The notes: generated by a model not told the origin, from the letters alone. Numbered from the stretch's first letter, positions 32,986 to 44,326 are shown. The stretch: 64,000 bases of DNA from Fragilaria radians (GCA_900642245.1 CAAAJI010000021.1:137731-201730), one strand, 5' to 3'. A program made the numbers and translations.

Positions 32986-34188
32986 TTAAGTGACATCATT
33001 CGCGGTGCTAGTTTTTGGTGTGATTATCAAAGATGCCAATTCTCTTTTTAGCTCTAGGACGCCCGTTTGCTTTGGCTTTACACTTACCAGTTGGACGGGA
33101 AGATTTGAGGTCTGACGTCTTAGGACATCCGATAGTTGTTTCGATACTTGAAGGACACGTCGCGCCAAATCCTCCTGTGAGACCAAATCGCATTTGGTAA
33201 GAACAATTTGTATAGGTGGTAACTCTTGCTTATTTCGTTGTTCTGCCTTGTGTAAGAGTGAAGATTTGGTTTCCAATTCGGTTAAAAAGTCTACATCCGC
33301 TAGTTTCATCCCATGCCGAGCATCCAATAGCAAGAGAATACGTTTCAACGGTTTGTCTCGATGTAGCAGGTAATACGTCGTGCATTCTTTCCATTTCAAT
33401 GCTTTTGGACTGTAGGCAAATCCATAACCAGGAAGATCTACTAGCCACAGACGATCAGCTGGACTGGAAGATATTTGATAAAAACTAATTTCCTTCGTTT
33501 CACCCGGCACAGGAGATGTGATTGCCTTAATTCCACGGGGACCTCTCTGAAGAGATAGGTTACGACCCATAGCTCGACCTCCTTTATTGGTATGGAAGAC
33601 ATCCTCATAAAGTAAGGCATTCAGTAAGGAACTCTTCCCTACATTAGACCGTCCTGCCACGGCAACTTCAGGAATCTGTACTTTTGTAGTATAATTGGTG
33701 GGGAAGGCGGATTGGTCTGTTGCCTCCGACACTCGTGCCACGACCTTGATTGCTTTACGAGGATAGAATGGTGCAGGAGGACGAGACGACACTTGATTGC
33801 TATGTTTGTTGGGAGTGTCCGATCCCATGGGTTTTCGTCCTCTGGACTTTTTTGGAAATTGAGTTTCAAAAAAGGACCTCTCTTGATGAAGAGAGAGTAC
33901 ATTTCTTCGTTGTTGGTTACTCTTTCTTGATTCAGTTGAACGTTTGGGAATACCAACACCCAAGGATTGAATTTGTTGAAGAAGGTGACTCTGAACAGGT
34001 AACTGTGCAAACTCTTTAGTGGCAGTCATTAATGAGAGCTCTATTTTTGATGCCTTATCATCACCCCTTGTTGGCTTTCTTGTGGAGAAATACTGCACGA
34101 CGGTAAAAACTGGAAGCCATTGTCGATTGGAGATTCTCCCATAGAATTTTTGACTATCCAAAGCAATTCGGAGTGAAGAGAGGATCAT
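32986..34188 (-). CDS. engB: EngB/YihA-type GTPase (GTPBP8-like), organellar
   Basis: Encodes 400 residues from the ATG of MILSSLRIALDSQKF. The ~170-residue N-terminal extension is basic with few acidic residues near its start, consistent with mitochondrial (or plastid) import. The GTPase core is complete: G1 GRSNVGKSS at 179-187, G2 in PVPGETKEI (~227-235), G3 DLPGYG at 251-256, G4 TKCD at 331-334, and a degenerate G5 near SVKPK. This is the TrmE-Era-EngA-EngB group; EngB proteins help assemble the large ribosomal subunit, and eukaryotic versions act in organelles. The gene converges on the GNAT-LysM-HMG gene with only 70 bp between stop codons. Confidence 0.9.
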   Translation of the reverse strand: MILSSLRIALDSQKFYGRISNRQWLPVFTVVQYFSTRKPTRGDDKASKIELSLMTATKEFAQLPVQSHLLQQIQSLGVGIPKRSTESRKSNQQRRNVLSLHQERSFFETQFPKKSRGRKPMGSDTPNKHSNQVSSRPPAPFYPRKAIKVVARVSEATDQSAFPTNYTTKVQIPEVAVAGRSNVGKSSLLNALLYEDVFHTNKGGRAMGRNLSLQRGPRGIKAITSPVPGETKEISFYQISSSPADRLWLVDLPGYGFAYSPKALKWKECTTYYLLHRDKPLKRILLLLDARHGMKLADVDFLTELETKSSLLHKAEQRNKQELPPIQIVLTKCDLVSQEDLARRVLQVSKQLSDVLRRQTSNLPVQLVSVKPKQTGVLELKRELASLIITPKTSTANDVT

Positions 34189-36256
34189 AATTTTTTGGAG
34201 CAATGAAAAATCAATGATTTCATTTGTTTAGAAATGGTACATCCTGACCGTAAATTCATGTTCAATAAGGCTAAAGGATAGTAGTAGGTGAAAAAGATTT
34301 GATTGGGTAAGTGGGGAGAACAATGTATATCGTAAAAGCAAGTGCAAAACAAAAAGAAAACAAAAGTTTATAGGAAAAAGTTGAAGAAAAAGTCAAGGAT
34401 ATAGGTCATTTAAGCCTTTGCTGGATGAGGGGGAAAACTTGAAAGACCTAGTAGATAGTGTATACAAGACAACTTTGCGTACTAATGACAAAACTACGGC
34501 AGACTGCCAACAATTAATTAAAAATGATACTATGAAATACTGTCGTATTATGTGGCAAAAATGACTTTGAAAGTTATGATATATTCTACTTCGTAAAGCA
34601 GCTCTGGCACTCTTAAACCTAAGACATTGCTTTGTACTCGGTTGTATCATGATATCAACTCCTCCTTTGCAATTGAGTCATGTTACCTCAAGATGAGAAG
34701 GATACACCATGCATCAGTTGAGAAGCATTAAATAGCTTACAACTCATCATCCCGAATTTGGGATGGAGAATATAACCAAATGAACCTTACAGAAAAAAAG
34801 ATGTGTAAGCATTTTCACTCTTTTTGATATTGACTAATATTAGCAGTATTTCGTCACCATTACTGGTATAGAATTATATCTGACATCTTGATATATAAAA
34901 AGAGAAGCTGATAATTTCATGCAATTTTGATAACTCCATTTTATCAATCCAACTATTTTTTCGTCATACCATTATATTCCATAGACAATCTTAATCATGG
35001 GAGGCATTGCGGCATTTGATATTCCTTCAAAAACTCGATTTAAGCATCAAATACTTTTCTTTGCCTACATCAATCCCCAGCCTTTGTGAGATTGAAGTTT
35101 AAATTATATTGAAATATAGAGGACTACTTATGGAGCTTAACTCAATGAAATCCTATGATATGCTAAGGAAAATGTGTTTGGCTGAATTAAATTACTGATT
35201 TCAAGAATTATAAAGAGAGTCTCATTTCAACAACAGATTAGACCTTGGAATTTTTTTTCAATGCCTCTGAGACATTTTACACTGCTCACGCCTTATAGAC
35301 ACAACCTTTGTTTCGTTTCCCTTCGTTTCGAGATACAAATGTTCCACTTGGTATTTACCTCCTGGATTCCAGTGTTCACAGAGCCTTGAATTGGGCTGCA
35401 AAAATTGTGCTATTGAGCTGAGTAAGGTGGTGGACATACACGGATCCTTTACAGTTTCCTTGGATGAGTATTGAAATTTTCAAAACAGTCATCATTACGG
35501 TGAGAATTTCATTCACAGAATTCTTTGAAAATTGATTACGCAATACCCAAGGTGACAGTATATCCCTCTGATTTAGAGAGGACTTATCAAAATAAATATA
35601 AATAGAGTATTGCTGATTTTGATTCATACATTAAAGTCACATATAATCAGGTTGCTTTGATATCAGATCTAAATCACATTAATCTCATCACGGTGTTGAT
35701 TGCAATACAAGTTCAAAACACCAACGTAAGATGAAGAGCCTCACAAGGATACGACACAGAGACTTTTCACTGTTTAGGTAGCATACACTATTTCTCAGGT
35801 TTATTTTGTTCAATATTCATAATTGAACTTAGCTTCTCCTGCCTCACCTGCAGTATTTTTCAAAAAGAAAAATGGCAGATGAAAGAAGTGAAGAGGTTTG
35901 CCAAAGAATTGTCAAATCCAATATTTGTAGTGGTGGGGGGATGACTATTTGATTGAAAAGGTCACAAACCCAGGACTCAGAATATTTTTCAGGGCAGAAA
36001 CATCATTTAGGAGGCAAAATCAGTTTTTGCCAACATATAAATGACAATGCTATTGGCATAATCTCTGTTACATCGCGAAAAATTGGGAAGAATTAAGTTT
36101 TCTGTCTACAATGCGCCATTGTAACTAATTAACCATCTTCACGCACCATAACAACTAACCTAGCAACAAGTTGCAACCTTTCCCTGCAAGACAAAATTTC
36201 ATTCTCATTCAAAGGACATCCTAAATGGAAAAAGATATTGGATGCTGTACAGGAAA
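34189..36256. other. AT-rich intergenic region, 2.1 kb
   Basis: Only short frames without motifs, including ATG-started minus frames of 85 codons (34650-34393) and 83 codons (35627-35376). They could be tiny genes, but nothing supports them. No repeat family recognised. Confidence 0.45.
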
Positions 36257-37327
36257 CTATCTGGATGCAGACAAGACTGACATAACAGCGTCCAGAGGAC
36301 TCGCTGATGTTTTCAAAATTGTTTGAGCATCCATATTTGCAACAGCTTTACAATTCAGAATGTGCTGCAATACCTGAATGGAGTCTGCTCCACCACACCT
36401 TTGTGAAGCGATTGCAAAACTTGGTTCCAACGCAACCGTTTGGTGCCACCAATGAGCAGGTATGAGAATCATATCTCCAGCTTCTTGGATAACGGTATGT
36501 ATTGACAAGTTTTGTAATTCAACACTTGGTTTCAGAATATCCGTGCTTGAACCGATTTGCCACAACTCTTTTGATTTTTCAGAACCACTATTCATGGATA
36601 ACCAATGTTCTGTACCCTTTATTTGATCATGAGTACGAGTTTCGTACAGAGAAAAATCACTTTGCCAACCAGCACTCTGTGATGATCCATTCCAAGCATT
36701 TGATTCCAGTCGATAAGACTTCAGAATATTATCTATCTGTTGAACATTCGATTGGGGATCAATAAATCTCCACACTTTGGAGCCTTCAATACATAGGCTT
36801 GTACCAGTCCATTCAAATGGGTCCCGATGTAAGGTGGAAATGGCACCAGCACCAGCCATAATTACTGCATCGGTTGGCGTAAGCTCCCTCGGGAAGTAAT
36901 GTGTAAACCAATCCGTGTCATCGGGGAATAAATCTTCTTTTGTCTTGGACGCAAGCTGATGAAGAGCTTGAAGTCCTGGATGACTTTCAAGGAGTCCTTC
37001 GCAAAAGGCGATATAGGCACTTTTTGAGTTGGACTCGTATATAATTCTATTCAAGGCCACATCCAGCTTTACGTCTGAGAATATTTCAGATCCTTGATCA
37101 TTTTGTCGTTGTAAGTCGATATATATGTTTTCACCAGAGGACATCACAGTATTGGAGCAGAATTCACAATCATCCGATGACAACACATTTTTCACAATGA
37201 ATGGTGCTGGCCTACTCTTGTAATATCGAAGTGGGTCAAAATCCTTTACGTGTGTCCTTTCAATGACAAGTTCATTCCATGCTGCTGTAACATGAAGAGC
37301 AGCAACCAACATCCAAGTTACAATCAT
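36257..37327 (-). CDS. JmjC/cupin-8 domain protein with signal peptide
   Basis: Encodes 356 residues. MIVTWMLVAALHVTAA is a likely signal peptide, so the protein probably enters the secretory pathway. The cupin core has the iron-binding HxD (His167, Asp169 in TLHRDPFEWTG), a downstream Lys184 in GSKVWRF suited to 2-oxoglutarate, and the distal His295 in DMILIPAHWWHQT. This set is typical of Fe(II)/2OG JmjC hydroxylases of the cupin-8 (FIH/JMJD5-like) group rather than histone demethylases. About 45 residues between the HxD region and the distal His form a Ser/Gln-rich insertion. A secreted or ER protein hydroxylase is the best guess; substrate unknown. Confidence 0.75.
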   Translation of the reverse strand: MIVTWMLVAALHVTAAWNELVIERTHVKDFDPLRYYKSRPAPFIVKNVLSSDDCEFCSNTVMSSGENIYIDLQRQNDQGSEIFSDVKLDVALNRIIYESNSKSAYIAFCEGLLESHPGLQALHQLASKTKEDLFPDDTDWFTHYFPRELTPTDAVIMAGAGAISTLHRDPFEWTGTSLCIEGSKVWRFIDPQSNVQQIDNILKSYRLESNAWNGSSQSAGWQSDFSLYETRTHDQIKGTEHWLSMNSGSEKSKELWQIGSSTDILKPSVELQNLSIHTVIQEAGDMILIPAHWWHQTVALEPSFAIASQRCGGADSIQVLQHILNCKAVANMDAQTILKTSASPLDAVMSVLSASR

Positions 37328-38058
37328 TTGACCCAAGGTGTGACAATAAATCCGGTCGAGTGTCGAACATCCTGAACATCCTGAACATCCTAAAACCTTA
37401 CCTACTTTAGCATATATATATATGGACTACTACTAGGAGTGGTGGATTCATTTGGAAACAATTTTGCTGTGTTGGTTTGTGAAAGATGTGAGATTGATGT
37501 GTATATCAGAATATAGGAAAATCAAGGGAAAATCTTCAATTCACATGCTGATTTTTTAAACCTTATATCAGGTGTAAAAAATGATTGCATGAGGCTCTAC
37601 GTCTGTACTGCTACTGTTAGATAAAATGTTGTTTACATCAATTTTCAATGGACCTTAAATAAGTGTGCAAATTGTCTACTACAGATATAGAGCCCCTTAT
37701 CTCAATTCTTAACAGAAAGATATATATATATATATATATCAATACTTGGTCTAGCAATGACATTTGTAACAGCATTGTCTAGGAGAATACTTTATTTCAC
37801 TCCAAAGCCGTAGCGACGATGATATCTGTACAAAGACACGGGGGGTTCAACGTAAACCATGCTCCATCGTTATCCTGACTCTGGGTACTTGTATGACAAA
37901 AGCAGTGTTGCCAAATACAATAAATTCAAAGATAACTAGTTGTACAAGTAATGCAGCGGTAAACGAGATTTACGAGCATGCCATACTCTGAAAGAAAACA
38001 AAGCAAAAACTAGGATAGTTCCATATATAACTATATGATACAACAAACAATATCTTCA
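37328..38058. other. Intergenic region with microsatellites
   Basis: Contains three copies of a GAACATCCT unit at about 37367-37392, close upstream of the JmjC-like gene. It also has short (TA)n tracts at ~37421 and ~37720-37739. No gene recognised. Confidence 0.55.
37718..37739. repeat. (TA)n microsatellite
   Basis: An uninterrupted alternating TA run of about ten units. Confidence 0.85.
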
Positions 38059-39960
38059 TTAGGATAGTAAATTTTTAAATCCCCCCTGAAACTTATCTTG
38101 CAGTCCACTATTGGCACCTCCCATAATCAATTGTAGGGCTTCCTTGTCCACGCGTCGTCCAGCATCCAGATCTTTGTCACGACTCCATTCGAAAGGATTT
38201 TCACCATTTTGACTACTAATCATTTTCTTTTCCCTTTCTATATTCGCTTGATGGATACGATGTTGTTCTATTAAGGTCGGACCACGAGCATCACGATGTG
38301 CCTGAAGGATGGATGAGAGTTCTGCTTTCATGGAGGAATCCATGGGTATTTCAGTTTGTTGACCAGATTCTTGTGTTGCTGATTTGGACTTGCGTTCAAA
38401 TGTTCGTGATTTCATCCCTCCAGATTTAATTTCTTTTAGCAAATCATGTTCTCCAGGATTAACCATCCATTCCTCTCGTTCTCCGGGCAATGTTGAGATG
38501 TGCCGGCCATCGGAACGAAGATTATCTAGTTCTTGTTGCCGATGTTCCGCAATGAGTTTGATTTTGTCTTTGGAAATTCGTTCCTGCTTACGGACCATCA
38601 TGCCTTCTGGAAGCGGACCATTTGCGTCATCATCACTATCTTCGGTAGTTTCAGTTTTGGAAACGTTAGAGTTGTTGTATTGATCGGCAAGATGCTCTGG
38701 GAATGGACCTCTAGATGCACGTTTTTGGGCAGCTTGATTTTGCAATTGTATCATGGAATCCTTGTGATGCTGACAAGTTTGCACAATGGATTCTAGGTTG
38801 ATGATAGCAAACTCATTTGAAGCATCTGGAATACCATATCCCATTGAAGCCTTTGAACCATCCTCTACATCGTCGGTATCGTCGTCCAAATCCATTTCAG
38901 TTTTGGTAAGGCCTGCAGTCCTAAAAAGTGTTTCCAATCCATTCCTGAGATTGGCATCTGAAATTCCTTCCAACGCAATGACCTCTCCCTGAATAATAAT
39001 TTGACATAGATCTACCAACTGATTCGTAAGATTAGGATCCTTTTGGGTGTAACGATCAAGAAAATCTTTTGTTTGTTTCTGCAATACTGTCATGGCGTAA
39101 TGCAATGAGAGTGATGTTGATTTCATTTGAATGTCAGGTATGGGTTTTTTCCTTTCATTTTCAAAGTTCTTGACAGCATCTACTGTGATACCGATTTGAT
39201 CCAACAGGGATGCAACCACTTTGACAAGTAATAATTCCTGATTGTGTTTTTTGACTTGTCCTGTTCCAGGAGTAGGAGATTTCCAAGTCCACCCTCTGGA
39301 TGAATTTGAAGAAGTAAATGAATGGACAGATTCTAATTTCTCTACACCAAAGCAGGAAAGACATTCCATGACACGTTCCAGACCTTGTGCGGCTCCCGAA
39401 TCCGACATTTGTGTAAGATCAAAGGTTGCACCTCCCACCATCCGTATTAGCATAAAGGGAAGATCTGACGCGAGAGATGGATGTGACTGAAATAAACTTT
39501 CGAGTGCATCCGCTAGTGCATAATTTCTTTCGAAATGGTTTCTATTTTCAGCGTCATCCATGACAGTATGCTTTCGCCTTGAACTCTCTCTGTATTCCTT
39601 TTCAGATTTCTTGTTCTTCTTCTTCTTGGAAGTCTTTTTCTTCTTCTTCTTCTTTTCCTTCTTATGTCGATCCTTTCGCTCATTTCGTCGATGTTTTTTC
39701 TTTCGATGCCGATCATTGTCTGAAGTAGTACTATAGTTGTCGCTGGAACTACTGTCACTGGTGCTTGACGAGCTAGATTCATTCATGTCGTTGCGCGCAC
39801 GCTTATACCGTTTCTCGGCCCTAGACACTTGATCAATTGCATTTTTAGAATCAGCATCTTCTTCTTTAGTATACTTGTTCTTCGATCGACCCTTGTTATT
39901 GTAAAGAGGATGAGCATCAATTGGGTCTAGATGACTTCTCTTGTCACTCCATTTATCCAT
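38059..39960 (-). CDS. GPALPP1: GPALPP1-like (DUF3752) nuclear protein
   Basis: Encodes 633 residues from MDKWSDKRSHLDPID. The N-terminal ~140 residues are low complexity: a Ser/Asp run (SSSSSTSDSSSSD) followed by long Lys/Arg stretches that would act as nuclear signals. The C-terminus matches the DUF3752 pattern: GPFPEHL and GPLPEGM motifs, then REEWMVNPGEHDLL, then MKSRTFERK, and a terminal NPFEWSRDKDLDAGRRVDKE. Proteins of this family are nuclear and poorly characterised. A helical middle segment (~150-350) is longer than in the animal version, so this may carry an extra domain. Divergent from the LRR gene with a 359-bp shared upstream region. Confidence 0.75.
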   Translation of the reverse strand: MDKWSDKRSHLDPIDAHPLYNNKGRSKNKYTKEEDADSKNAIDQVSRAEKRYKRARNDMNESSSSSTSDSSSSDNYSTTSDNDRHRKKKHRRNERKDRHKKEKKKKKKKTSKKKKNKKSEKEYRESSRRKHTVMDDAENRNHFERNYALADALESLFQSHPSLASDLPFMLIRMVGGATFDLTQMSDSGAAQGLERVMECLSCFGVEKLESVHSFTSSNSSRGWTWKSPTPGTGQVKKHNQELLLVKVVASLLDQIGITVDAVKNFENERKKPIPDIQMKSTSLSLHYAMTVLQKQTKDFLDRYTQKDPNLTNQLVDLCQIIIQGEVIALEGISDANLRNGLETLFRTAGLTKTEMDLDDDTDDVEDGSKASMGYGIPDASNEFAIINLESIVQTCQHHKDSMIQLQNQAAQKRASRGPFPEHLADQYNNSNVSKTETTEDSDDDANGPLPEGMMVRKQERISKDKIKLIAEHRQQELDNLRSDGRHISTLPGEREEWMVNPGEHDLLKEIKSGGMKSRTFERKSKSATQESGQQTEIPMDSSMKAELSSILQAHRDARGPTLIEQHRIHQANIEREKKMISSQNGENPFEWSRDKDLDAGRRVDKEALQLIMGGANSGLQDKFQGGFKNLLS

Positions 39961-40319
39961 ATTTTTTCGTCCTTTAGCCAATATTATTTTCCTACCGTAG
40001 TAGTAGTTACTGTGTTGTCAAGAAGATCGTAGTCAAGAGTCTTTTTGATGCGTTGTAGTATAGGGCCGTATAAATTCCATGTGCTGTGGAAGATATTTTT
40101 CAGTAGTCAGGCAGCTCTTGTCAGCATAATCACTACATATTCAAAGGTTCTCTGGATTACTTCGTCCAATCGCAAACATCTGTGACACATTGGAGAGAGG
40201 AGGATTTATTAACTTGTAGTTTCCATCCAACGGGGTTCTTTAGAAGCAAATCCAACACTGACCAACAAATCTTTTTTTTTCTGGAGTTCCCGCAATCATT
40301 TCAATCTTGATAGTATCCC
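39961..40319. promoter_or_regulatory. Divergent promoter region between GPALPP1-like and LRR genes
   Basis: A 359-bp gap between divergently transcribed genes. No clear TATA box; a T-rich run lies just upstream of the LRR ATG. Confidence 0.45.
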
Positions 40320-42323
40320 ATGTCTGTGATCGTTAATTACTTTCGTGAGAACGCAAAGAAAAGAACACCAAGTGATATTCTTAATTATCTATCGGGGAGC
40401 AAACTTAAGAACGTAGAGGAAATTCACTTCGAGGGAACGTTTGGTGATGACGATGTCGTCTCCTTATGTAAGTTGTTGACTAGTCGAGTTATGGATGTCA
40501 ATGTACGGATTCTACGTATTACTCAGGGAGAATTGACGACTGTGGCAGCAAATGCATTGGCGACACTTTTGTCCGTCAATGCATCTCTCCGAACCTTGGA
40601 TCTACGACACAATTCACTAGGCGCGAATGGAGGGATAGAAGTCCTCATCCAACCACTCATTACCATTAATCGGACTCTTCAAACTCTCATTCTGAAGGAT
40701 AACAAAGTATCCTATCGGGACGCCATGACGATAGCGATGCTTCTTTCCCGAAATGAAACGTTGACAGAATTAAACCTTGATAACAACCAAATTGCTGCCA
40801 AGGGCATTAGGTCATTGGCACCCAATATTACCCTTCGTTTACAAAGGGTACATTTGGCCCACAATGGTCTCAAGGCCCGCGGTATTCAATATTTCGTCTC
40901 AGAATTAAAGAAACAAAGACAGCATCACAATTTGGAATTTCTTGACTTGACATGTAACGACCTTGGACCAAGTGGAATGGCATCCTTGAGTTCTTGGCTA
41001 CTTGTACATCAGGAATCAAAGTTGAAACACTTATGGTTGGGTTCCAATAATCTGGGATCTAATTGTGGATCATCGTGGGGTTCTATCTTGGAACATAACT
41101 TTGCCTTATTGGAATTGCGATTGGGTGGGAATCAATTGGGTGATGATGCAGTTCAAGCCTTATCGCTCGGTTTGGGTAAGAATCATGGTCTACAACGCCT
41201 CGAATTGGATTACAATCAAATTTCTAATGCAGGCGCGGAGGCCTTGGCAATGGCTCTCCAAAATAATCATGGGACATTACGATACCTCAACCTAGGTGGC
41301 AATTCCATTCAATCCGATGGAGGAGTCGCTCTTGCACAGGCGCTACCATATATGTTGGAATTTCATGAACTAAACCTTGCCAATAATGCATTGGACGATG
41401 TTGCTATAGAAGCCTTTGTAGCGTCTCTGTCGAAATGGAAATGTGCCTTGGATAAATTGTGCTTGGAGGGAAATCCCATCTCTACCACAGCTGCACATGA
41501 CCTTGAATTGGCTTTACAATATGGTCAAAATTGTAAGAAATGGTTCACACCTAGGTTTGAATCACAAATGAAGAACAATCGAATTTCCGTATTGAATTGG
41601 TTGACTAAAGCAACCTTCATCAGCAATTTCGAGGTCATGAAATTAGCGACAATCCTGTTATCTGACTGCTGTACCAGTCGCCTGAAATCAATGTATCTTG
41701 GAGGAGTGAATATCAATGAGCAAGGAATCATAGGACTCTGCGAATGGATCGGAAAGTGTGCATCTTCCAAAGCTTCCTATCAAGGATGTTGTTCTCTTAG
41801 CCGACTTTTCCTACAGAATACTACCTTACGAGATGAAGGTACTCAAGCAATATCAAAGGCTCTCGAAAGCAATACAACGCTACGTGAGCTTTCTTTGACT
41901 TCCTGTCACATAGCATACACCGGTGCCTCTGCATTGGGACGTGCCATAAAAGAGAATAACACATTGGTGCGATTGAATTTGGCACATAATCGAATTACTA
42001 TTCCTGGACTTATCAATCTGTTAGAAGGGATACAGCACTCTTGCTCCGTGACATCTCTGAATGTCACGAACAATCAATTATTCGACACGCCGTGTTCAGA
42101 CGAAAAAAATATGTGGGAGTTATTGGCACAATCAAAATCACTTTCTGAGATTTCATTACGTAACAATCAAATTGTGGATTCAGGGATTATGGAATTTGCC
42201 CATGCACTTCGAAATGCGTGTCATTTTCGCTTTTTAGATTTGACGGAAAATAACATCACAGATAAAGGTGCATGGTTATTGTCCCGAACTTTAGAAGACT
42301 ATCATGTTGCAATGCAACTATGA
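40320..42323 (+). CDS. Leucine-rich repeat (ribonuclease-inhibitor type) protein
   Basis: Encodes 667 residues with no signal peptide or membrane segment. From about residue 60 it consists of repeating LRR units of the RI/NLRC3 type, with consensus LxxLxLxxNxIxxxGxxxL; examples are TLDLRHNSLGANGG, ELNLDNNQIAAKG, RLELDYNQISNAGA and YLNLGGNSIQSDGG. The array is broken at about 400-450 by a non-repeat linker (KKWFTPRFESQMKNNRISV), then resumes to the C-terminus, so there are two LRR blocks. No kinase, NACHT or F-box is attached. Such proteins are usually cytosolic or nuclear scaffolds (RanGAP-like or regulatory); the partner is unknown. Confidence 0.85.
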   Translation: MSVIVNYFRENAKKRTPSDILNYLSGSKLKNVEEIHFEGTFGDDDVVSLCKLLTSRVMDVNVRILRITQGELTTVAANALATLLSVNASLRTLDLRHNSLGANGGIEVLIQPLITINRTLQTLILKDNKVSYRDAMTIAMLLSRNETLTELNLDNNQIAAKGIRSLAPNITLRLQRVHLAHNGLKARGIQYFVSELKKQRQHHNLEFLDLTCNDLGPSGMASLSSWLLVHQESKLKHLWLGSNNLGSNCGSSWGSILEHNFALLELRLGGNQLGDDAVQALSLGLGKNHGLQRLELDYNQISNAGAEALAMALQNNHGTLRYLNLGGNSIQSDGGVALAQALPYMLEFHELNLANNALDDVAIEAFVASLSKWKCALDKLCLEGNPISTTAAHDLELALQYGQNCKKWFTPRFESQMKNNRISVLNWLTKATFISNFEVMKLATILLSDCCTSRLKSMYLGGVNINEQGIIGLCEWIGKCASSKASYQGCCSLSRLFLQNTTLRDEGTQAISKALESNTTLRELSLTSCHIAYTGASALGRAIKENNTLVRLNLAHNRITIPGLINLLEGIQHSCSVTSLNVTNNQLFDTPCSDEKNMWELLAQSKSLSEISLRNNQIVDSGIMEFAHALRNACHFRFLDLTENNITDKGAWLLSRTLEDYHVAMQL

Positions 42324-43300
42324 ATTTTAAGTGTTCCTAATGAAACTTTATAAAAAGATTGTATTTATAGAATGATTTCTATCTCTGTATCGTTTAATTC
42401 GTAAATTCATCATGACATTCAATGATAAAAAGATATCCATGTCCACAATGAATATATTGGGATTTCCCATTGAGAAGTAGATTGGTAATACTACAAGTAA
42501 CAATGAAAGTATTCATCAACAATTTATTTGCTTCCCAGCGGTAAGCCTGTTTACTTTCCTTCCTGAAGTCTGATTTGTGAATGAAATATACCATGGCATG
42601 GATACACTCTTGCACAAAAATTTGCCGAATTTGCGGAAAATATTTGTACGAATTCATCTTTGGAGTGCTACCTCCTTCAACATTCTCTGTAATTCTAGGG
42701 CACTTTCCCACTAAGACAGATTTCATATAGGTACCTAGCTCCAGCACATGGTCTACCCGGATGCCAATTGTGGCATGAAACGTTTCTTAATAAGAAATCA
42801 TCATGTATCATCACTGATCTTTTTGTCTCAAAATATGTTACTGAATTTATATCTCAAATGACTAGAATAATGAATACTCCAAGATTAACTATTTTGTACG
42901 TTTGTTTTTTGCTCCCCGGTTTAGCAGGATGTTGAATTTGCAGTTATAAGACATCTTTGGTTTAGTAGTTTTAATAACTTTTGATCCGTATTGTGTATTG
43001 TCAGCATCCATAAACATTAGGCTTTGTAAATCAAGGTCAGGATAGTTAAGTGGTATAATGTTAACATCCTCAGTCACTTTCTTGAATTTTTCTGAAATTT
43101 AAATGGACATTCCATGAATCTAAGTTACATGCGAATGCTATTCCTTCCTTTTGGTTATTGGCTGCACATTGGAGTTTCCGGTTGGCAGAGAGGGAGGAAT
43201 GAATTCGCATTTTGTAGTTTAGACGTTGCAACCGTTTGGATTGCCACGTGTAAGGTTTTGTCCACAAAAGAGTATTCTAGGATCCATACATGTCACAACC
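42324..43300. other. Intergenic region with minor unassigned frames
   Basis: A minus-strand frame (42726-42394, ATG start, ~110 codons) and another ending at 42889 have some protein-like content (for example YFPQIRQIFVQECIHAMVYF), but I recognise no family and no clean splice sites. The region directly upstream of 43301 should hold the promoter of the epimerase gene. Confidence 0.35.
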
Positions 43301-44326
43301 ATGTTCTCATTTTTGCGACATTCCTTGGCCTTACTAGTTTTGAAAAATCGAAGTATTACCATTGTCAATTGCTTTAGAATTTCTAGAGGTTCATCTTGGT
43401 CCTCAAGACACGCTTCGAGTTTCTCGAAATCCTTGTTCCTATTGACATCTTCCAATTCCTTATCCACAACGGTTGGTTTTCCAACCAATCATAAGGATAC
43501 GTTACATTCCGTTGATCTACCCATGTCAGAAACAATTCCCTACTTATCTGCCAAGGATGCCTATGATCTTGATGTTGAGCAAATGACATTACCAGGATTT
43601 ACATTAGAACAATTGATGGAATTGGCAGGACTTGCGGTGGCACAAGTTGTATATGAAGTAATTACTCCTACCATCACATCATCATCTTCGGATACCGATA
43701 TCAAAGTACCGTCAAAAATATTATTGATATGCGGACCAGGGAATAATGGTGGTGATGGATTAGTTGCTGCACGACATTTAGTTCAATTTGGTCACGACGC
43801 GGTTGTGGTATATCCCAAGCGTCCCACGACGCCCAATCATTATACCAATTTAGTTCAGACATGTTTGGATATGGACATTCCAGTCCTTTACGATATCCCA
43901 GATGATTTATCATCCTTTGATTTGATTGTGGATGCGATATTTGGATTTTCATTTCGAGGTGATGCACCACGTGAACCCTTTGCATCGATATTGACAAGAA
44001 TGATTGGGAAGGATGATGATGATGAGCAACCATCGAAGAAAGTAACAATACCCATCGTTTCAGTGGATATACCATCTGGTTGGGATGTCGATCAAGGTGA
44101 TATCCATGGGACAGGATTATTACCTAATGTCCTCATTAGTTTGACTGCTCCAAAGTTATGCGCAAGGACCTTTCAGGGACGACGCCACTTTTTGGCAGGA
44201 CGTTTCTTACCTCCATCATTGGCAAAAAAGTATAACCTTACCAATTTGCCAAGATATCCTGGAATGTCACAATTTGTGGAAATTACAAATACATTGGATA
44301 TAGAAGAGACTTGTAATTCAAATTAA
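43301..44326 (+). CDS. NAXE: NAD(P)H-hydrate epimerase (YjeF N-domain)
   Basis: Encodes 341 residues from the ATG of MFSFLRHSLALL. The enzyme interconverts the R and S forms of hydrated NAD(P)H so that a dehydratase can repair them. The first ~60 residues are basic and Ser-rich with almost no acidic residues, a likely mitochondrial (or plastid) import sequence. The YjeF_N core follows: LSAKDAYDLDVEQM, LICGPGNNGGDGLVAARHL (the conserved GNNGGDG loop), IVDAIFGFSFRGDAPREPF, and VSVDIPSGWDVDQGD. The C-terminus ends soon after the core, so the dehydratase (NAXD) half is not fused here, as is typical in eukaryotes. Confidence 0.9.
   Translation: MFSFLRHSLALLVLKNRSITIVNCFRISRGSSWSSRHASSFSKSLFLLTSSNSLSTTVGFPTNHKDTLHSVDLPMSETIPYLSAKDAYDLDVEQMTLPGFTLEQLMELAGLAVAQVVYEVITPTITSSSSDTDIKVPSKILLICGPGNNGGDGLVAARHLVQFGHDAVVVYPKRPTTPNHYTNLVQTCLDMDIPVLYDIPDDLSSFDLIVDAIFGFSFRGDAPREPFASILTRMIGKDDDDEQPSKKVTIPIVSVDIPSGWDVDQGDIHGTGLLPNVLISLTAPKLCARTFQGRRHFLAGRFLPPSLAKKYNLTNLPRYPGMSQFVEITNTLDIEETCNSN

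Noticed and set aside
37837..37852. GGTTCAAC stretch resembling a tRNA B-box
   Set aside because: No matching A-box or cloverleaf arms in the surrounding sequence; no tRNA gene was found anywhere in the window.
42394..43212. Possible multi-exon minus-strand gene divergent from the epimerase gene
   Set aside because: The only way to join the frames needs a ~43-nt intron, far shorter than the other introns here, and no family is recognised.
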